Assembly: GCF_016863535.1 (NCBI RefSeq)
Contig: NZ_BOPB01000009.1
Coordinates: forward strand, 372,001-436,000
Reading direction: 5' to 3'
Origin: Micromonospora lutea
GTDB taxonomy: Bacteria; Actinomycetota; Actinomycetes; Mycobacteriales; Micromonosporaceae
DNA length: 64,000 nt
The notes under the pieces are model-generated. The model made no database searches. It saw only the letters and a program-made list of their open reading frames with translations, and had not been told where the DNA came from. Numbering within the stretch: the first letter of the stretch is position 1; each line of letters begins with the position of its first letter. The position numbers and the translations under genes were made by a program. Below are positions 51,692 to 60,975 of this stretch, piece by piece.

Positions 51692-53434
51692 TCAGCGGAT
51701 GCGGGCGAGGATGTGGTCAGGGGGAGCGGGACGGCCGAAATGCCAGCCCTGGCCGGCGTCGCATCCGATCGCCCGCAACCGTTCGGCCTGCCCACCGGTC
51801 TCCACGCCCTCGGCGGTCACGGTGAGGTCCAACGCGTGGGCCAGCGAGACCAGCGAGGCGAGGATCCGCTCGTCGGCGAGGGCATCGGGGGTACGCAGGC
51901 CGCGCACGAACTCACCGGCCACCTTCAACTCGGTCACCGGCAGATCGCGCAGGTAGGCCAGGTTGCTGTAGCCGGTGCCGAAGTCGTCGATGGCGATCCG
52001 GATGCCCAGGGCGGCGAGCGCACGAAGGGCGCGTACCGGCTCCTCGGAGGTGGTCATCATCGTGCTTTCGGTGATCTCCAACTGGAGCCGGTTCGGTGGT
52101 AGGCCGGTACGGCGCAGCAGGGCCCGCACCTCCTGCACCAGGCCGGGGCGGCGGACCTGACGGACCGCCAGGTTGACGCTGACGTACGGGGGCTGACCCG
52201 AGGCGGACGTCCAGCCGACCGCCTCGCGGCAGGCCTCGGCGAGTACCCAGCCGCCGAGCTGCACGATCAACCCGGTCTCCTCCGCCAGGCCGATGAAGCT
52301 GTCCGGACGCAACACGCCCAGCCGTGGGTGACGCCACCGGACCAGTGCCTCGACGCCCAGCACCGAGCCGTCGTGCAATGAGGTCAACGGCTGGTAGTCG
52401 AGGAAGAACTCACCCCGTTCCAGTCCCGCCGGGATGGCCGCGCTCAGTTCCTGGCGAGCCTGTTCGCGGCTGTCGCGCTCCGCGTCGTACAGGGCCCAGC
52501 CAGCGCCTCCGGCGGCCTTGGCCCAGAGCAGGGTGCTGCCCGCTGCCCGCATCAGGTCGTCCGGTGAGGTGCCGACGACCCGCCGCTCCACGATGCCCAC
52601 GCTCGCCGTGACCGTCACGTCGTGCCCGTCGACCACCACCGGCTCGGAGAGCGCGGCCAGCGCCGCCTCGGCGACGGCGACCACGTCTCCGGTGCCGGTG
52701 GAGCGTTCGACGAGAACGACGAAGGCGTCTCCGCCGAGCCGTGCGACCAGGTGCGGCTCGACCGCCCGGCGTAGCCGTCGCGCCGCCGCGACCAGCGCCC
52801 GGTCGCCGATCTGGTGCCCGAACGAGTCGTTCACCCGCTTGAACCGGTCCAGGTCGAGGAAGCACAGCCCGACCCGACGGCCACTGCCGGCTGATCCGGT
52901 GACGGCGGCGGCGAGGCGTTCGGCGAAGAGCGTGCGGTTCGGCAGATCGGTCAACGGGTCGTGGGTGGCCTGATGCCGGAAGCGGGCCTCGCTGGCGCGC
53001 AGGGCCTGCTCGGCCTCGGCGCGGGCGGTCATCGCCGCACGTCGGATGGACTCCTGCTCATCGAGGGTCCGGTCGCGCAGAGCCCGGGCGTAGCCGGTGG
53101 CCACCGCGCCCAGCAGTCGGGCCAGCCGGTCCTCGATGTCGTCGGCGACCAGATCGAGGTCGCGGACCAGTCGAAGCTGGATCACCTCCACGGTCCGGCC
53201 GAGTGCCTCGGCGGAGGCGATGTGCGCGGCGACCAGCTCGTTGGCGACCCGGTGCCCCACCCGCAGGTCGAGCGGCTCCGCCCGCAGCGCCTCGGCCAGC
53301 AGGTTGGTGAGGCGCTGGAGCAGCATCTCCAACTGGGCGTGGGTCATCGGCAGATAGCTGGTACCCGCCACCGCCTTCGCCCAGGCCCGAGCGAAGACAC
53401 CGACGCAGGGCTGGCCGTCCGGAGGTTCAGCCAC
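51692..53434 (-). CDS. GGDEF-EAL cyclic di-GMP protein with degenerate GGDAF motif
   Basis: 580 residues from GTG 53434. A helical N-terminus (about 1-150) without known sensor domain leads to a GGDEF domain (about 155-320) in which the signature reads LGGDAF (234-238), Ala replacing Glu, although HDPLTDLPNR and LDLDRFKRVNDSFGH are intact. The EAL domain (about 330-575) keeps VLGVEALVRWRHP (EAL 362-364), LEITESTMM, IDDFGTGYSNL and TAEGVET, so phosphodiesterase activity is likely and cyclase activity doubtful. It overlaps the upstream methyltransferase gene by 8 bp. Confidence 0.9.
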   Translation of the reverse strand: MAEPPDGQPCVGVFARAWAKAVAGTSYLPMTHAQLEMLLQRLTNLLAEALRAEPLDLRVGHRVANELVAAHIASAEALGRTVEVIQLRLVRDLDLVADDIEDRLARLLGAVATGYARALRDRTLDEQESIRRAAMTARAEAEQALRASEARFRHQATHDPLTDLPNRTLFAERLAAAVTGSAGSGRRVGLCFLDLDRFKRVNDSFGHQIGDRALVAAARRLRRAVEPHLVARLGGDAFVVLVERSTGTGDVVAVAEAALAALSEPVVVDGHDVTVTASVGIVERRVVGTSPDDLMRAAGSTLLWAKAAGGAGWALYDAERDSREQARQELSAAIPAGLERGEFFLDYQPLTSLHDGSVLGVEALVRWRHPRLGVLRPDSFIGLAEETGLIVQLGGWVLAEACREAVGWTSASGQPPYVSVNLAVRQVRRPGLVQEVRALLRRTGLPPNRLQLEITESTMMTTSEEPVRALRALAALGIRIAIDDFGTGYSNLAYLRDLPVTELKVAGEFVRGLRTPDALADERILASLVSLAHALDLTVTAEGVETGGQAERLRAIGCDAGQGWHFGRPAPPDHILARIR

Positions 53435-54242
53435 CGAGGCGTCCGACCCCGCCGAGGAACACCGCCCGTTCGGCGTCTTCGGCGCTCTCCGGGGTCTCCG
53501 GACGCCACTGCGGCACCCACACCACGCCGGGCTCGACCAGCTCGAAGCCGTCGAAGAAGCCGGTCAGCTCGGCCCGGCCGCGTACCCAGAGTGGGTTGTC
53601 GGTGCGTCGGTAGACCTCCTCGGCCTCGGCCCGCTCGGTCTCGTCCCGGCCGTCGTCGCTGGCCTGCGACAGGACCAGGTAGCTGCCGGGGACCAGTGCC
53701 GAGCGCAGGGCCCGTAGCACCTCGGCCGGACGGTCGTCGTCGGAGACGAAGTGCAGCACCGCCACCACCAGCACGGCCACCGGCTGGGAGAAGTCGAGCA
53801 TCGCGCGTACGTCGGGGTTGGCCAGGATCTGCTCCGGGTTGCGCAGGTCCTCCTGGATCACCGCGGTACGGTCGTTGCCGGCCAGGATCTCCCGACTGTG
53901 CGCCACGGCGACCGGGTCGATGTCGACGTAGACCACCCGCGACTCAGGGGCGTGCCGCTGCGCGATCTCGTGCACGTTGCCCACGGTGGGGATGCCGGAG
54001 CCGATGTCCAGGAACTGGCGGATGCCGGCGTCGGTGAGGAACTGCACCGCCCGGCGCAGGAAAGCGCGGTTGGCCTGGGCCATCAGGGGCGCCTGCGGCA
54101 CCGCCGCCACCATCGCTCGGGCGGCGGCCCGGTCCACGGCGAAGTTGTGCGAGCCGCCGAGATAGTAGTCGTACATGCGGGCGACGCTGGGACGTTCGAC
54201 GTCGATCGTCTCGGGTGCCCAGTCCGGCCGTCGCAATGACAT
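53427..54242 (-). CDS. SAM-dependent methyltransferase (DUF574/Methyltransf_19 family)
   Basis: 271 residues from ATG 54242 after GGAGG; the longer frame to 54386 has no site. The opening ERPSVARMYDYYLGGSHNFA is the hallmark of this actinobacterial family, followed by SAM-binding FLDIGSGIPTVGNVHE and RVVYVDIDPVAVAHS, then VLVVAVLHFVSDDDRPAEVL. Members are numerous in Streptomyces and relatives, and substrates are mostly unknown. The 8-bp overlap with the GGDEF-EAL gene indicates co-translation, linking an unknown methylation to c-di-GMP turnover. Confidence 0.92.
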   Translation of the reverse strand: MSLRRPDWAPETIDVERPSVARMYDYYLGGSHNFAVDRAAARAMVAAVPQAPLMAQANRAFLRRAVQFLTDAGIRQFLDIGSGIPTVGNVHEIAQRHAPESRVVYVDIDPVAVAHSREILAGNDRTAVIQEDLRNPEQILANPDVRAMLDFSQPVAVLVVAVLHFVSDDDRPAEVLRALRSALVPGSYLVLSQASDDGRDETERAEAEEVYRRTDNPLWVRGRAELTGFFDGFELVEPGVVWVPQWRPETPESAEDAERAVFLGGVGRLGG

Positions 54243-54346
54243 CACCCCTCCGCACGCCCTCGGGGCGATGGTGCGCCCCGGCGCGTATTCTGCCCCGCTT
54301 TCGCATGCGAGGCCATAGTCGATCCGTGCGGAGCGGCGATCGATGC

Positions 54347-54384
54347 GAAGATCCGTGCCCCGCCGTGGTGGGACACGGATCCGC
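54347..54384 (-). terminator. Probable terminator of the two-component operon
   Basis: GATCCGTG (54350-54357) pairs with CACGGATC (54374-54381), extended by CCC/GGG with one mismatch and by GCG/CGC outside. It lies about 20 bases past the response-regulator stop. Confidence 0.5.
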
Positions 54385-54405
54385 AAAGCGCCGCGCTGGG
54401 CGCGG

Positions 54406-55074
54406 TCAGAACTTCGGCGCGTCCGGCGCTTCGAGCAGACCGAGCCGCAGCGCGGTCATCAGTGCCTGCGCCCGGTTGGCCGCGCCGAGCTTCTCGTAGA
54501 GCTTCGAGATGTGGGTCTTGGCGGTCGATTCGCTGACGAACAGCTGCTTGGCGATGCCGGCGACGCTCATTCCGTCGGCGAGCAGTCGCAGCACCTGACC
54601 CTCGCGGGGAGACAGCTGCGGACCGGACGGGGCGAGGCGACGCTTCATCGCCTCGGCCAGGTCGGCGGCGGTGAAAGCGCTGGGGGAGGAGGCGGCGTGC
54701 CGGGCGGCGGCGACGACCTCGTCGGCCGGCGCGGTCTTCGGTACGAACGCGCTGGCACCCGCTTCCAGGGCACCGAAGAGCTGGTCATCGCCGGCGTACA
54801 TGGTGAGCACCACGATGCCCATCGACGCGCTGGACTTGCGCAGTGCGCGGGTCGCCTCCAGACCGCTGCCGTCGGGCAGCCGCAAATCCATGATCACCAC
54901 GTCTGGCTGCAGGGCACCGGCCTGCCGGACGCCCTCCGCCGCGGTGGCCGCCTCGCCGACGACCTCGAACTGCCGGTCGCGCTCGAAGGCGTGCCGCAGG
55001 CCCTTGCGGATCAAGTCGTGATCGTCGACAAGGAGGACCTTGGTACGGGTTGCCGGTGTCGGGCTTGTGGTCAT
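54406..55074 (-). CDS. NarL/LuxR-family response regulator
   Basis: 222 residues from ATG 55074. The receiver domain has the acidic pair in KVLLVDDHDLIRKGL, phospho-acceptor Asp63 (VVIMDLRLPDGSG) and the Lys of FVPKTAPADEV. The C-terminal LuxR helix-turn-helix (about 155-215) reads LSPREGQVLRLLADGMSVAG, IAKQLFVSESTAKTHISKLY. It starts 7 bp after the sensor kinase stop, so they are a pair. It resembles the DevR/NarL type; the regulon is unknown. Confidence 0.95.
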   Translation of the reverse strand: MTTSPTPATRTKVLLVDDHDLIRKGLRHAFERDRQFEVVGEAATAAEGVRQAGALQPDVVIMDLRLPDGSGLEATRALRKSSASMGIVVLTMYAGDDQLFGALEAGASAFVPKTAPADEVVAAARHAASSPSAFTAADLAEAMKRRLAPSGPQLSPREGQVLRLLADGMSVAGIAKQLFVSESTAKTHISKLYEKLGAANRAQALMTALRLGLLEAPDAPKF

Positions 55075-55081
55075 CCTCGGC

Positions 55082-56776
55082 TTACTCCCCTTCTGCTGCG
55101 GCGGCGCTACCGCGAACGTTATCGCGCCGGGGCGGTGAACCGACCACCACCGCGACGGTCGTACCACTCGGCTGCCGCGGCCTGATCTCCAACCGGCCCC
55201 GGATACGTTCCGCTCTCTCGGCCATGATCGCAAGACCATAGTGCCCGTCCGAGCGCTGGTCACCTATGCCGTGACCGTCATCTGACACTTCGATCTGCGC
55301 ATAGGGCGGATCGACCTCGCAGGTGACCCAGAGATTGGCCGCGCCAGCGTGCTTGCGGGCGTTGGTGACCGCCTCCTGGGCGATGCGTAGCAGCTCGGCC
55401 TCGGTCGCGGCGGGCAGCCGGGCGGTGGACTCGTCCAGGGACAGGTGCACCCGCAGGCCGCCGGAGGCACCGACGGTGCGGGCGTACTCGGCGATCGCGG
55501 CGGCCAGTCCACCGTGCCGGTCCACCTCGCTGCGCAGCTCGAACAGGCTCAGTCGCAGCTCGGTGATCACCCGGGTCACCTCCTGACGCAGCAGGCGCAG
55601 CGACTCGGCGGTCTCCTCGGCGTCCTCATGCACGGTGGCCAGGGCGTTGTCGATGCCGTAGCCCACCATCACCAGTTCCTGGGCCACCCCGTCGTGGATC
55701 TCCCGGGCCAGCCGCTGCCGCTCCTCGTTGGTGGCCAGCGAGCGCACCTCGTCGAAGAGCAGGGCGGCCTCCAGGCGCAGCGCGGCCGGGCCGGTCAGCG
55801 CGGTCACCTGGGCCACCACCGGTGGTGGGTACGCGTGCGCCCGGTCGGTCTCCAACACCACCAGACCCACCGTGCGCAGGCCGGCCACCAGCGGCACGAT
55901 CAGCGCCGAGACCTCCGCGCTCCGGTGGGAGCGGGACTGCGAGCGGGCCGCGGTCTGCGACTGCTGACTGGCCCAGGCGTCGGCGATGGCCGAGTCCGCG
56001 TCGATGGTGGTTTCCCAGTCGACCCGGTCCGCACCGAGTTGGGCGAGCACCACCAGCCGGCCACCACCGCTGGCGGAGAGCACCGCGCCCCGATCGGTAC
56101 GGGCCACCGTGCGCAACTCCTCCAACAGGTGCTCGGAGATCCCACCCGGGTCGAGCGTGGCGCCGGGCAGTTGGCGGGCCACCGTACGCAGCTGGGTCAG
56201 CAGGCGGGTCGCCTCGGCGTACGGCTGGGGTTTGTTGTCGTGGCGCACCTGCATCACCCGGTGCAGCGTGCCGGCGGCGTAGAGACCGAGGGCGGCCAGG
56301 ATCAGCCACTGCGCGCAGACGGCGAGATATCCGGGCTGGCTCAGCTGGCGGACCCCGCCGACCTCGGTGACCGCACCGGCGACCAGCAGGCTGCCGGCGG
56401 TCACGGCGATCAGCGCCGCGCCCTCACGGAACCGGCGACGTAGCGCCGTGACGGTCACCGGCACCGCGAGGTACGGCAGCACGGCCGAGGCACCCAGTCC
56501 GCCGATGTGACCGCCGACGGTGGCCACCGCGGCGACCTGGCTGGCCGCGAGACCGAGCACCAGCACCTCCGCCACCCGGCTGAGCGGGCCGACGAGCCGG
56601 TGCTGGGGTGCCAGCATCGCCGGTAGCCCGGCCAGCGCCAACAGGACGATCCACCACAGCTGGGTCACGTCGCGGGTGGCGAACAGGGTCAGGACGGCGA
56701 CCAGCGTGAGCACGACGACGCGCGCCGCCGCGGCGAGCGGGTGCGAGCGGGCCAGAGCGGATGTCGAGGCGGGCAC
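55082..56776 (-). CDS. Sensor histidine kinase of the NarL-partner (HisKA_3) class
   Basis: 564 residues from GTG 56776. Four to six N-terminal transmembrane helices (about 15-170) are followed by a GAF-like region (about 190-330), the dimerisation box EERQRLAREIHDGVAQELV with phospho-acceptor His361, and a HATPase_c domain (ELLRIAQEAVTNARKHAGAA, IEVSDDGHGIG, GHYGLAIMAERAERI). The membrane part lacks an extracellular sensor loop of any size, hinting at sensing within the membrane or by the GAF-like domain. Operon with the downstream regulator. Confidence 0.94.
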   Translation of the reverse strand: MPASTSALARSHPLAAAARVVVLTLVAVLTLFATRDVTQLWWIVLLALAGLPAMLAPQHRLVGPLSRVAEVLVLGLAASQVAAVATVGGHIGGLGASAVLPYLAVPVTVTALRRRFREGAALIAVTAGSLLVAGAVTEVGGVRQLSQPGYLAVCAQWLILAALGLYAAGTLHRVMQVRHDNKPQPYAEATRLLTQLRTVARQLPGATLDPGGISEHLLEELRTVARTDRGAVLSASGGGRLVVLAQLGADRVDWETTIDADSAIADAWASQQSQTAARSQSRSHRSAEVSALIVPLVAGLRTVGLVVLETDRAHAYPPPVVAQVTALTGPAALRLEAALLFDEVRSLATNEERQRLAREIHDGVAQELVMVGYGIDNALATVHEDAEETAESLRLLRQEVTRVITELRLSLFELRSEVDRHGGLAAAIAEYARTVGASGGLRVHLSLDESTARLPAATEAELLRIAQEAVTNARKHAGAANLWVTCEVDPPYAQIEVSDDGHGIGDQRSDGHYGLAIMAERAERIRGRLEIRPRQPSGTTVAVVVGSPPRRDNVRGSAAAAEGE

Positions 56777-56790
56777 GTGACGGATGGTAG

Positions 56791-58590
56791 TCAGCCGCGG
56801 TAGATATCGGCGATTTCCGCCGCGTACGTCTTGTGCACCACCTGGCGCTTGACCTTCAGCGACGGGGTCAGTTCCCCGGTCGCCTCGGTGAAGTCGTGCG
56901 GCAGCACCCGGAAGACCTTGATCGCTTCGGCCTTGGAGACCGACTGGTTGGCCCGGTCGACCGCGGCCTGGATCTCCGCCCGCAGCCCCTCGTGCTCGCG
57001 CAGCACGTCGATCCCGGTGTCAGCGGGCAGCCCGGCCGACTCCAGCCAGGCTGGCAGGGCCTCCTCGTCGAGGGTGATCAACGCGGCGATGAACGGTTGT
57101 CGGTCACCAACCACGACACACTGGCTGACCAGGGGATGTGCCCGGACCTGGTCCTCCAGCACGGCGGGGGCGACGTTCTTGCCGCCGGCCGTCACGATGA
57201 TCTCCTTCTTCCGACCGGTGATGGTGAGGTAGCCGTCACCGTCGAGCGAACCCAGGTCGCCGGTGCGGAACCAACCATCGCCGGTGAGCGCCTCGGCGGT
57301 GGCCTCGTCGTTGTGCCAGTACCCCTGGAAGATGAGATCACCGGCGATGAGGACCTCGCCGTCGTCGTCGATCCGGATGGTGACGCCGGGCAGCGGTCGA
57401 CCGACCGTGCCGATCCGGGTGTATCCGGGAAGGTTGGCCGTGGCGGCCGGAGAGGTCTCCGTCAGCCCGTACCCTTCGCAGACGGTCACGCCGACGCCCC
57501 GGAAGAAGTGGCCGAGCCGGGCGCCGAGCGGTGCGCCACCGGAGATCGCGTCGCGGCAGCGCCCACCGAGGGCGGCCCGCAGCTTGCCGTAGACCAGCCG
57601 GTCGAAGAGCGCGTGCTGGGCGCGCAGTGCCAGGCCCGGCCCGCCGGAGGTCTCCAACGCCTCGCTGTACGCGATGGCGACCGCCTCGGCGCGGGCAAAG
57701 ATCCGGCCCTTGCCGCTGGCCTCGGCCTTCTGCTTGGCGCCGTTGTAGACCTTCTCGAAGACCCGGGGCACCGAGAGCACGAAGGTCGGCTTGAACTCCT
57801 GGAGTTCGGCGACCAGGTTCTTGGTGTCCGAGCAGTGCGCCATGGTGGCCCGGGCCTGCACCACGCCGATCTGGATGAGCCGGGCGAAGGCGTGCGCGAG
57901 CGGCAGGAACAGCAGGGTCGATGCGTTCGGGCCGAACAGGTTCGGCAGCACCGGGACGGCGTTGGCGATGTCGGCGTACATGTTGCGGTGGGTCAGCACG
58001 CAGCCCTTGGGGCGGCCGGTGGTGCCGCTGGTGTAGATGATGGTCGCCAGGTCCGAGGAGCGCAGATCGGCGCGGCGGCGCTCGATCTCGGCCGGCTCCA
58101 CCTGTGCGCCGGCGGCCACCAGGTCGTCCACCCCACCCAGGTCGATCTGCCAGACGTGGGCCAGCGCGGGTAGCTGGTCCCGGACGCCGGCCACCAGCGT
58201 GGCGTGCGCGGTGGTCTCCACCACGACGGCCACCGCGCCGGAGTCGCCCAGGATCCAGGACGCCTGCTCGGCGCTGGAGGTCTCGTAGATCGGCACGGTG
58301 ACCGCACCGGCCGCCCAGATGGCGTAGTCGACGAGCGTCCACTCGTAGCGGGTGCGGCTCATCAGCGCCACCCGGTCGCCCGGCCGTACGCCGGCGGCGA
58401 CCAGCCCGCGGGCGACCGCGGCCACCTCGTCGCGGAACTGCCGGCACGTCACGTCGGCCCAGGCACCCCCCGCGTCGCGGCGGACGAACTGCACCGCGTC
58501 GGGCGCGGCCTCGGCGTTCTCCCAGACCGGATCGGTGAGGTTGGCCGAATCGCCGACAGTGACGATCGGCGGGACGGTGAACTCGCGCAC
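56791..58590 (-). CDS. Long-chain fatty-acid-CoA ligase (FadD15-like, AMP-forming)
   Basis: 599 residues from GTG 58590 (5 bases after GGGAG; GTG 58596 is the alternative). AMP-binding motifs: [76 protein letters not shown] and the C-terminal RKKEIIVTAGGKNVAPAVLE. It activates fatty acids to acyl-AMP and then acyl-CoA. M. tuberculosis fadD15 (Rv2187) holds the same position next to pimB and the START-like gene. It starts 15 bp upstream of nothing co-directional; the histidine kinase lies just beyond its stop. Confidence 0.93.
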   Translation of the reverse strand: MREFTVPPIVTVGDSANLTDPVWENAEAAPDAVQFVRRDAGGAWADVTCRQFRDEVAAVARGLVAAGVRPGDRVALMSRTRYEWTLVDYAIWAAGAVTVPIYETSSAEQASWILGDSGAVAVVVETTAHATLVAGVRDQLPALAHVWQIDLGGVDDLVAAGAQVEPAEIERRRADLRSSDLATIIYTSGTTGRPKGCVLTHRNMYADIANAVPVLPNLFGPNASTLLFLPLAHAFARLIQIGVVQARATMAHCSDTKNLVAELQEFKPTFVLSVPRVFEKVYNGAKQKAEASGKGRIFARAEAVAIAYSEALETSGGPGLALRAQHALFDRLVYGKLRAALGGRCRDAISGGAPLGARLGHFFRGVGVTVCEGYGLTETSPAATANLPGYTRIGTVGRPLPGVTIRIDDDGEVLIAGDLIFQGYWHNDEATAEALTGDGWFRTGDLGSLDGDGYLTITGRKKEIIVTAGGKNVAPAVLEDQVRAHPLVSQCVVVGDRQPFIAALITLDEEALPAWLESAGLPADTGIDVLREHEGLRAEIQAAVDRANQSVSKAEAIKVFRVLPHDFTEATGELTPSLKVKRQVVHKTYAAEIADIYRG

Positions 58591-58735
58591 CTGCACTCCC
58601 TCGTGCTCACGGGACCGGGTCGGGCCGCCACCTGCGCCGGTGGCTGTGTCGAAACCTACCCGCCCGGCCGGCCATCAGCCCACCGCAGGTGGGCTGCGCG
58701 GCACGCGGGCGGTCGACGGACGGTAGCCTCCCAGC

Positions 58736-59191
58736 ATGGCGGACTCCTCCACCCAGTCGATCATCATCGGTGCCGCACCGGACCGGGTGGCGGCGGTCAT
58801 CTGTGACTTTCCGAGCTACCCCGAGTGGACCGAGGCGGTCCGCGAGGCGGAGGTGATCGAGGAGTACGAGGACGGATACGCCAGTCAGGTCCGTTTCGTC
58901 CTCGACGCCACGGTGCTGGCCGACGAGTACGTGTTGGCGTACGCCTACGCCGAGGACCTGTCCCGTATCGAGTGGCACCTGGTCGCCCCGTCGAAGATGC
59001 AGAAGGCGCAGCGGGGCTCGTACGACCTGGTGGCCAACGCCGACGGGGGCACCACCGTGACCTACACCCTGGAGGTGGAGCTCGCGGTCGGGATGCTCGG
59101 CATGTTCCGTCGCAAGGCCGAGAAAATGATCATGGATGCCGCGTTGAAGCAGCTCAAGCGCCGGGTAGAAGCGTCCGGTGCGGCGCAATGA
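58736..59191 (+). CDS. START-like (SRPBCC, polyketide cyclase/dehydrase family) protein
   Basis: 151 residues. The pattern STQSIIIGAAPDRVAAVICD, FPSYPEWTEAVREAEVIEEY and a long C-terminal helix (AEKMIMDAALKQLKRRVEAS) is that of the SRPBCC helix-grip fold, which encloses a hydrophobic ligand. 'Cyclase' is a family label only; no polyketide genes are nearby. It is divergent from the acyl-CoA synthetase gene, as Rv2185c is near fadD15, which suggests a lipid-related carrier role. Confidence 0.9.
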   Translation: MADSSTQSIIIGAAPDRVAAVICDFPSYPEWTEAVREAEVIEEYEDGYASQVRFVLDATVLADEYVLAYAYAEDLSRIEWHLVAPSKMQKAQRGSYDLVANADGGTTVTYTLEVELAVGMLGMFRRKAEKMIMDAALKQLKRRVEASGAAQ

Positions 59192-59234
59192 CGCGTCCGG
59201 CGACCCCGTCGCCGCCGCGGTAGAGGAGCCCAGG

Positions 59235-59951
59235 ATGGGTGCGACAGATCCGGGTACGGCCCGGGAAGAGGCGGAGCGGCTGGTCGCTACTCTGCTGGCC
59301 ACCGTACGGTTGGCCGCCGCCAACCCGTCAGCGGTGCCCCTGGGCCCGCTCGGCGGAATCGTGACCGGTGTCCTCGGTCACAACGACGCCCCGGACACCA
59401 CGTCCGGCGCCACCGGCGGTGGTTTCGCCACCGGTGCTGCCGAATGCTGCGTCTGCCCGGTATGTCGGGGCATCGCCGCATTGCGCGACCCCAGCCCGGA
59501 ATTCGCCGAACGACTGGCCACCGGAGCCGGGGATCTGGCCGCTGGCCTGGCCAGTTTCCTGCGCGCCTTCAGCCCGACCGAACCGGCCTCCGGACCCACC
59601 GTCGACCCGGAGACGACCTCCGCCCCCGATGCCACCCCCACCGCCTCCGCCGACCCGTACGGCGACCACGTGTGGCGCGAGGCGACCCGTACCGGGCATG
59701 ATTCTCAGCCGGCACCGGAGCGGGAGGTCTGGTCCGCCGCGACCCGGGCGGAGGACGTCGCCGTTCCGGCCGCCGCGCCCGTCGACGCCGCCGGGCCGGT
59801 CGCACCGGCCGGACGTCGGACGTCGAGCGAGCATCGCGTGGTGCCCGCCTCCCGGATACCCCACGGCGAACCCGTGCCGGGTGACGAGCCCGCACCGGAC
59901 GGCCGTGCCGTGCCCGACGGGCGACAGGATGCACCAGGCGACGGGGCCTGA
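59235..59951 (+). CDS. Hypothetical protein with a CxxC pair and disordered tail
   Basis: 238 residues from ATG 59235 after GAGGAG. The helical N-terminus (TAREEAERLVATLLATVRLA) leads to ECCVCPVCRGIAALRDP, two closely spaced cysteine pairs that may bind a metal, then another helix (AERLATGAGDLAAGLASFLR). From about residue 120 on it is Pro/Ala/Asp-rich and disordered. No enzymatic motif is visible. It lies between the START-like gene and the ROK kinase in the same direction, probably one operon. Confidence 0.75.
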   Translation: MGATDPGTAREEAERLVATLLATVRLAAANPSAVPLGPLGGIVTGVLGHNDAPDTTSGATGGGFATGAAECCVCPVCRGIAALRDPSPEFAERLATGAGDLAAGLASFLRAFSPTEPASGPTVDPETTSAPDATPTASADPYGDHVWREATRTGHDSQPAPEREVWSAATRAEDVAVPAAAPVDAAGPVAPAGRRTSSEHRVVPASRIPHGEPVPGDEPAPDGRAVPDGRQDAPGDGA

Positions 59952-60024
59952 CCACCACGGACGACCCGCACCACCGGCGAGGGCAGGTGTGCGCGGGGTG
60001 GCACAGCAGAGGGGAGTGGCAGCG

Positions 60025-60972
60025 GTGACGCTGACCATCGGAGTCGACGTCGGGGGCACCAAGGTGGCCGGCGGTGTCGTCGACGACACCGGCACCATCC
60101 TCGTGCAGACCCGACGGGACACCCCCGCCGACGACGTCGGCAAGACCCGTGACGTCATCATCGAGCTGGTCGCCGAACTGGCCTCCGGACGCGACATCCA
60201 GGCGGTCGGCATCGGTGCGGCGGGGTGGATCGACGTCAGTCGTTCCACTGTGCTCTTCGCCCCCAACCTGGCCTGGCGCGACGAGCCACTGCGGGCCTAC
60301 GTCAGCGCGGCGGTCGGACTGCCGGTCATCGTCGAGAACGACGGCAACGTGGCGGCCTGGGCCGAGTTCCGCTACGGCGCCGCCCGCCACGCCGACGACT
60401 CGATGGTCATGTTCACCATCGGCACCGGCGTCGGCGGCGGCATCGTGCTCGGCGGTGACCTGCTCCGTGGCGCCAACGGCATCGCCGCCGAACTGGGCCA
60501 CATGCTCACCGTCCCCGACGGCCACCAGTGCGGCTGCGGCCGACTCGGCTGCATCGAGCAGTACGCCAGCGGCAGCGCCCTGGTCCGGTTCGCTCGGGCC
60601 GCCGCCCGGCAGGAGCCGCACCGGGCCGCCGCCCTGCTGGAATTGGCCGACGGGGAGGCCGAGGCGATCACCGGGCCGATGGTCACTGCCGCCGGCAAGG
60701 GCGGCGACCCGGTTTCGACCGAGGCGTTCGCGCAGGTCGGGCGCTGGCTCGGCACCAGCCTGGCGGACATGGCACAGATCCTCGACCCGCAGGTCCTGGT
60801 CGTCGGCGGTGGCGTCATCGAGGCCGGTGAGCTGCTGATGGGCCCCACCCGTCGCTCGTTCAGCCAAGCCCTGGCCCAGCGCAGCCGACTGCCCGTGGCC
60901 GAGATCCGCCCGGCCGAGCTCGGCAACGCCGCCGGAGTCATCGGCGCCGCCGACCTGGCCCGGCGGGCCTAG
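60025..60972 (+). CDS. ROK-family glucokinase
   Basis: 315 residues from GTG 60025 (GGGGAG eight bases before; GTG 60016 is possible). The ATP site TIGVDVGGTKVAGGVVDD, catalytic ENDGNVAAWAEFRYGAA, phosphate motif GTGVGGGIVLGGDLL and the ROK zinc site HQCGCGRLGCIEQYASG are intact. It phosphorylates glucose and related sugars, and in actinomycetes such kinases also take part in carbon repression. It lacks the N-terminal HTH of ROK repressors. It is followed after 3 bp by the EEP-family gene. Confidence 0.94.
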   Translation: MTLTIGVDVGGTKVAGGVVDDTGTILVQTRRDTPADDVGKTRDVIIELVAELASGRDIQAVGIGAAGWIDVSRSTVLFAPNLAWRDEPLRAYVSAAVGLPVIVENDGNVAAWAEFRYGAARHADDSMVMFTIGTGVGGGIVLGGDLLRGANGIAAELGHMLTVPDGHQCGCGRLGCIEQYASGSALVRFARAAARQEPHRAAALLELADGEAEAITGPMVTAAGKGGDPVSTEAFAQVGRWLGTSLADMAQILDPQVLVVGGGVIEAGELLMGPTRRSFSQALAQRSRLPVAEIRPAELGNAAGVIGAADLARRA

Positions 60973-60975
60973 CCG

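Noticed and set aside
58736..59191. Polyketide cyclase as sign of a biosynthetic cluster
   Set aside because: It is a general START-fold protein; no ketosynthase, carrier protein or tailoring genes are near.
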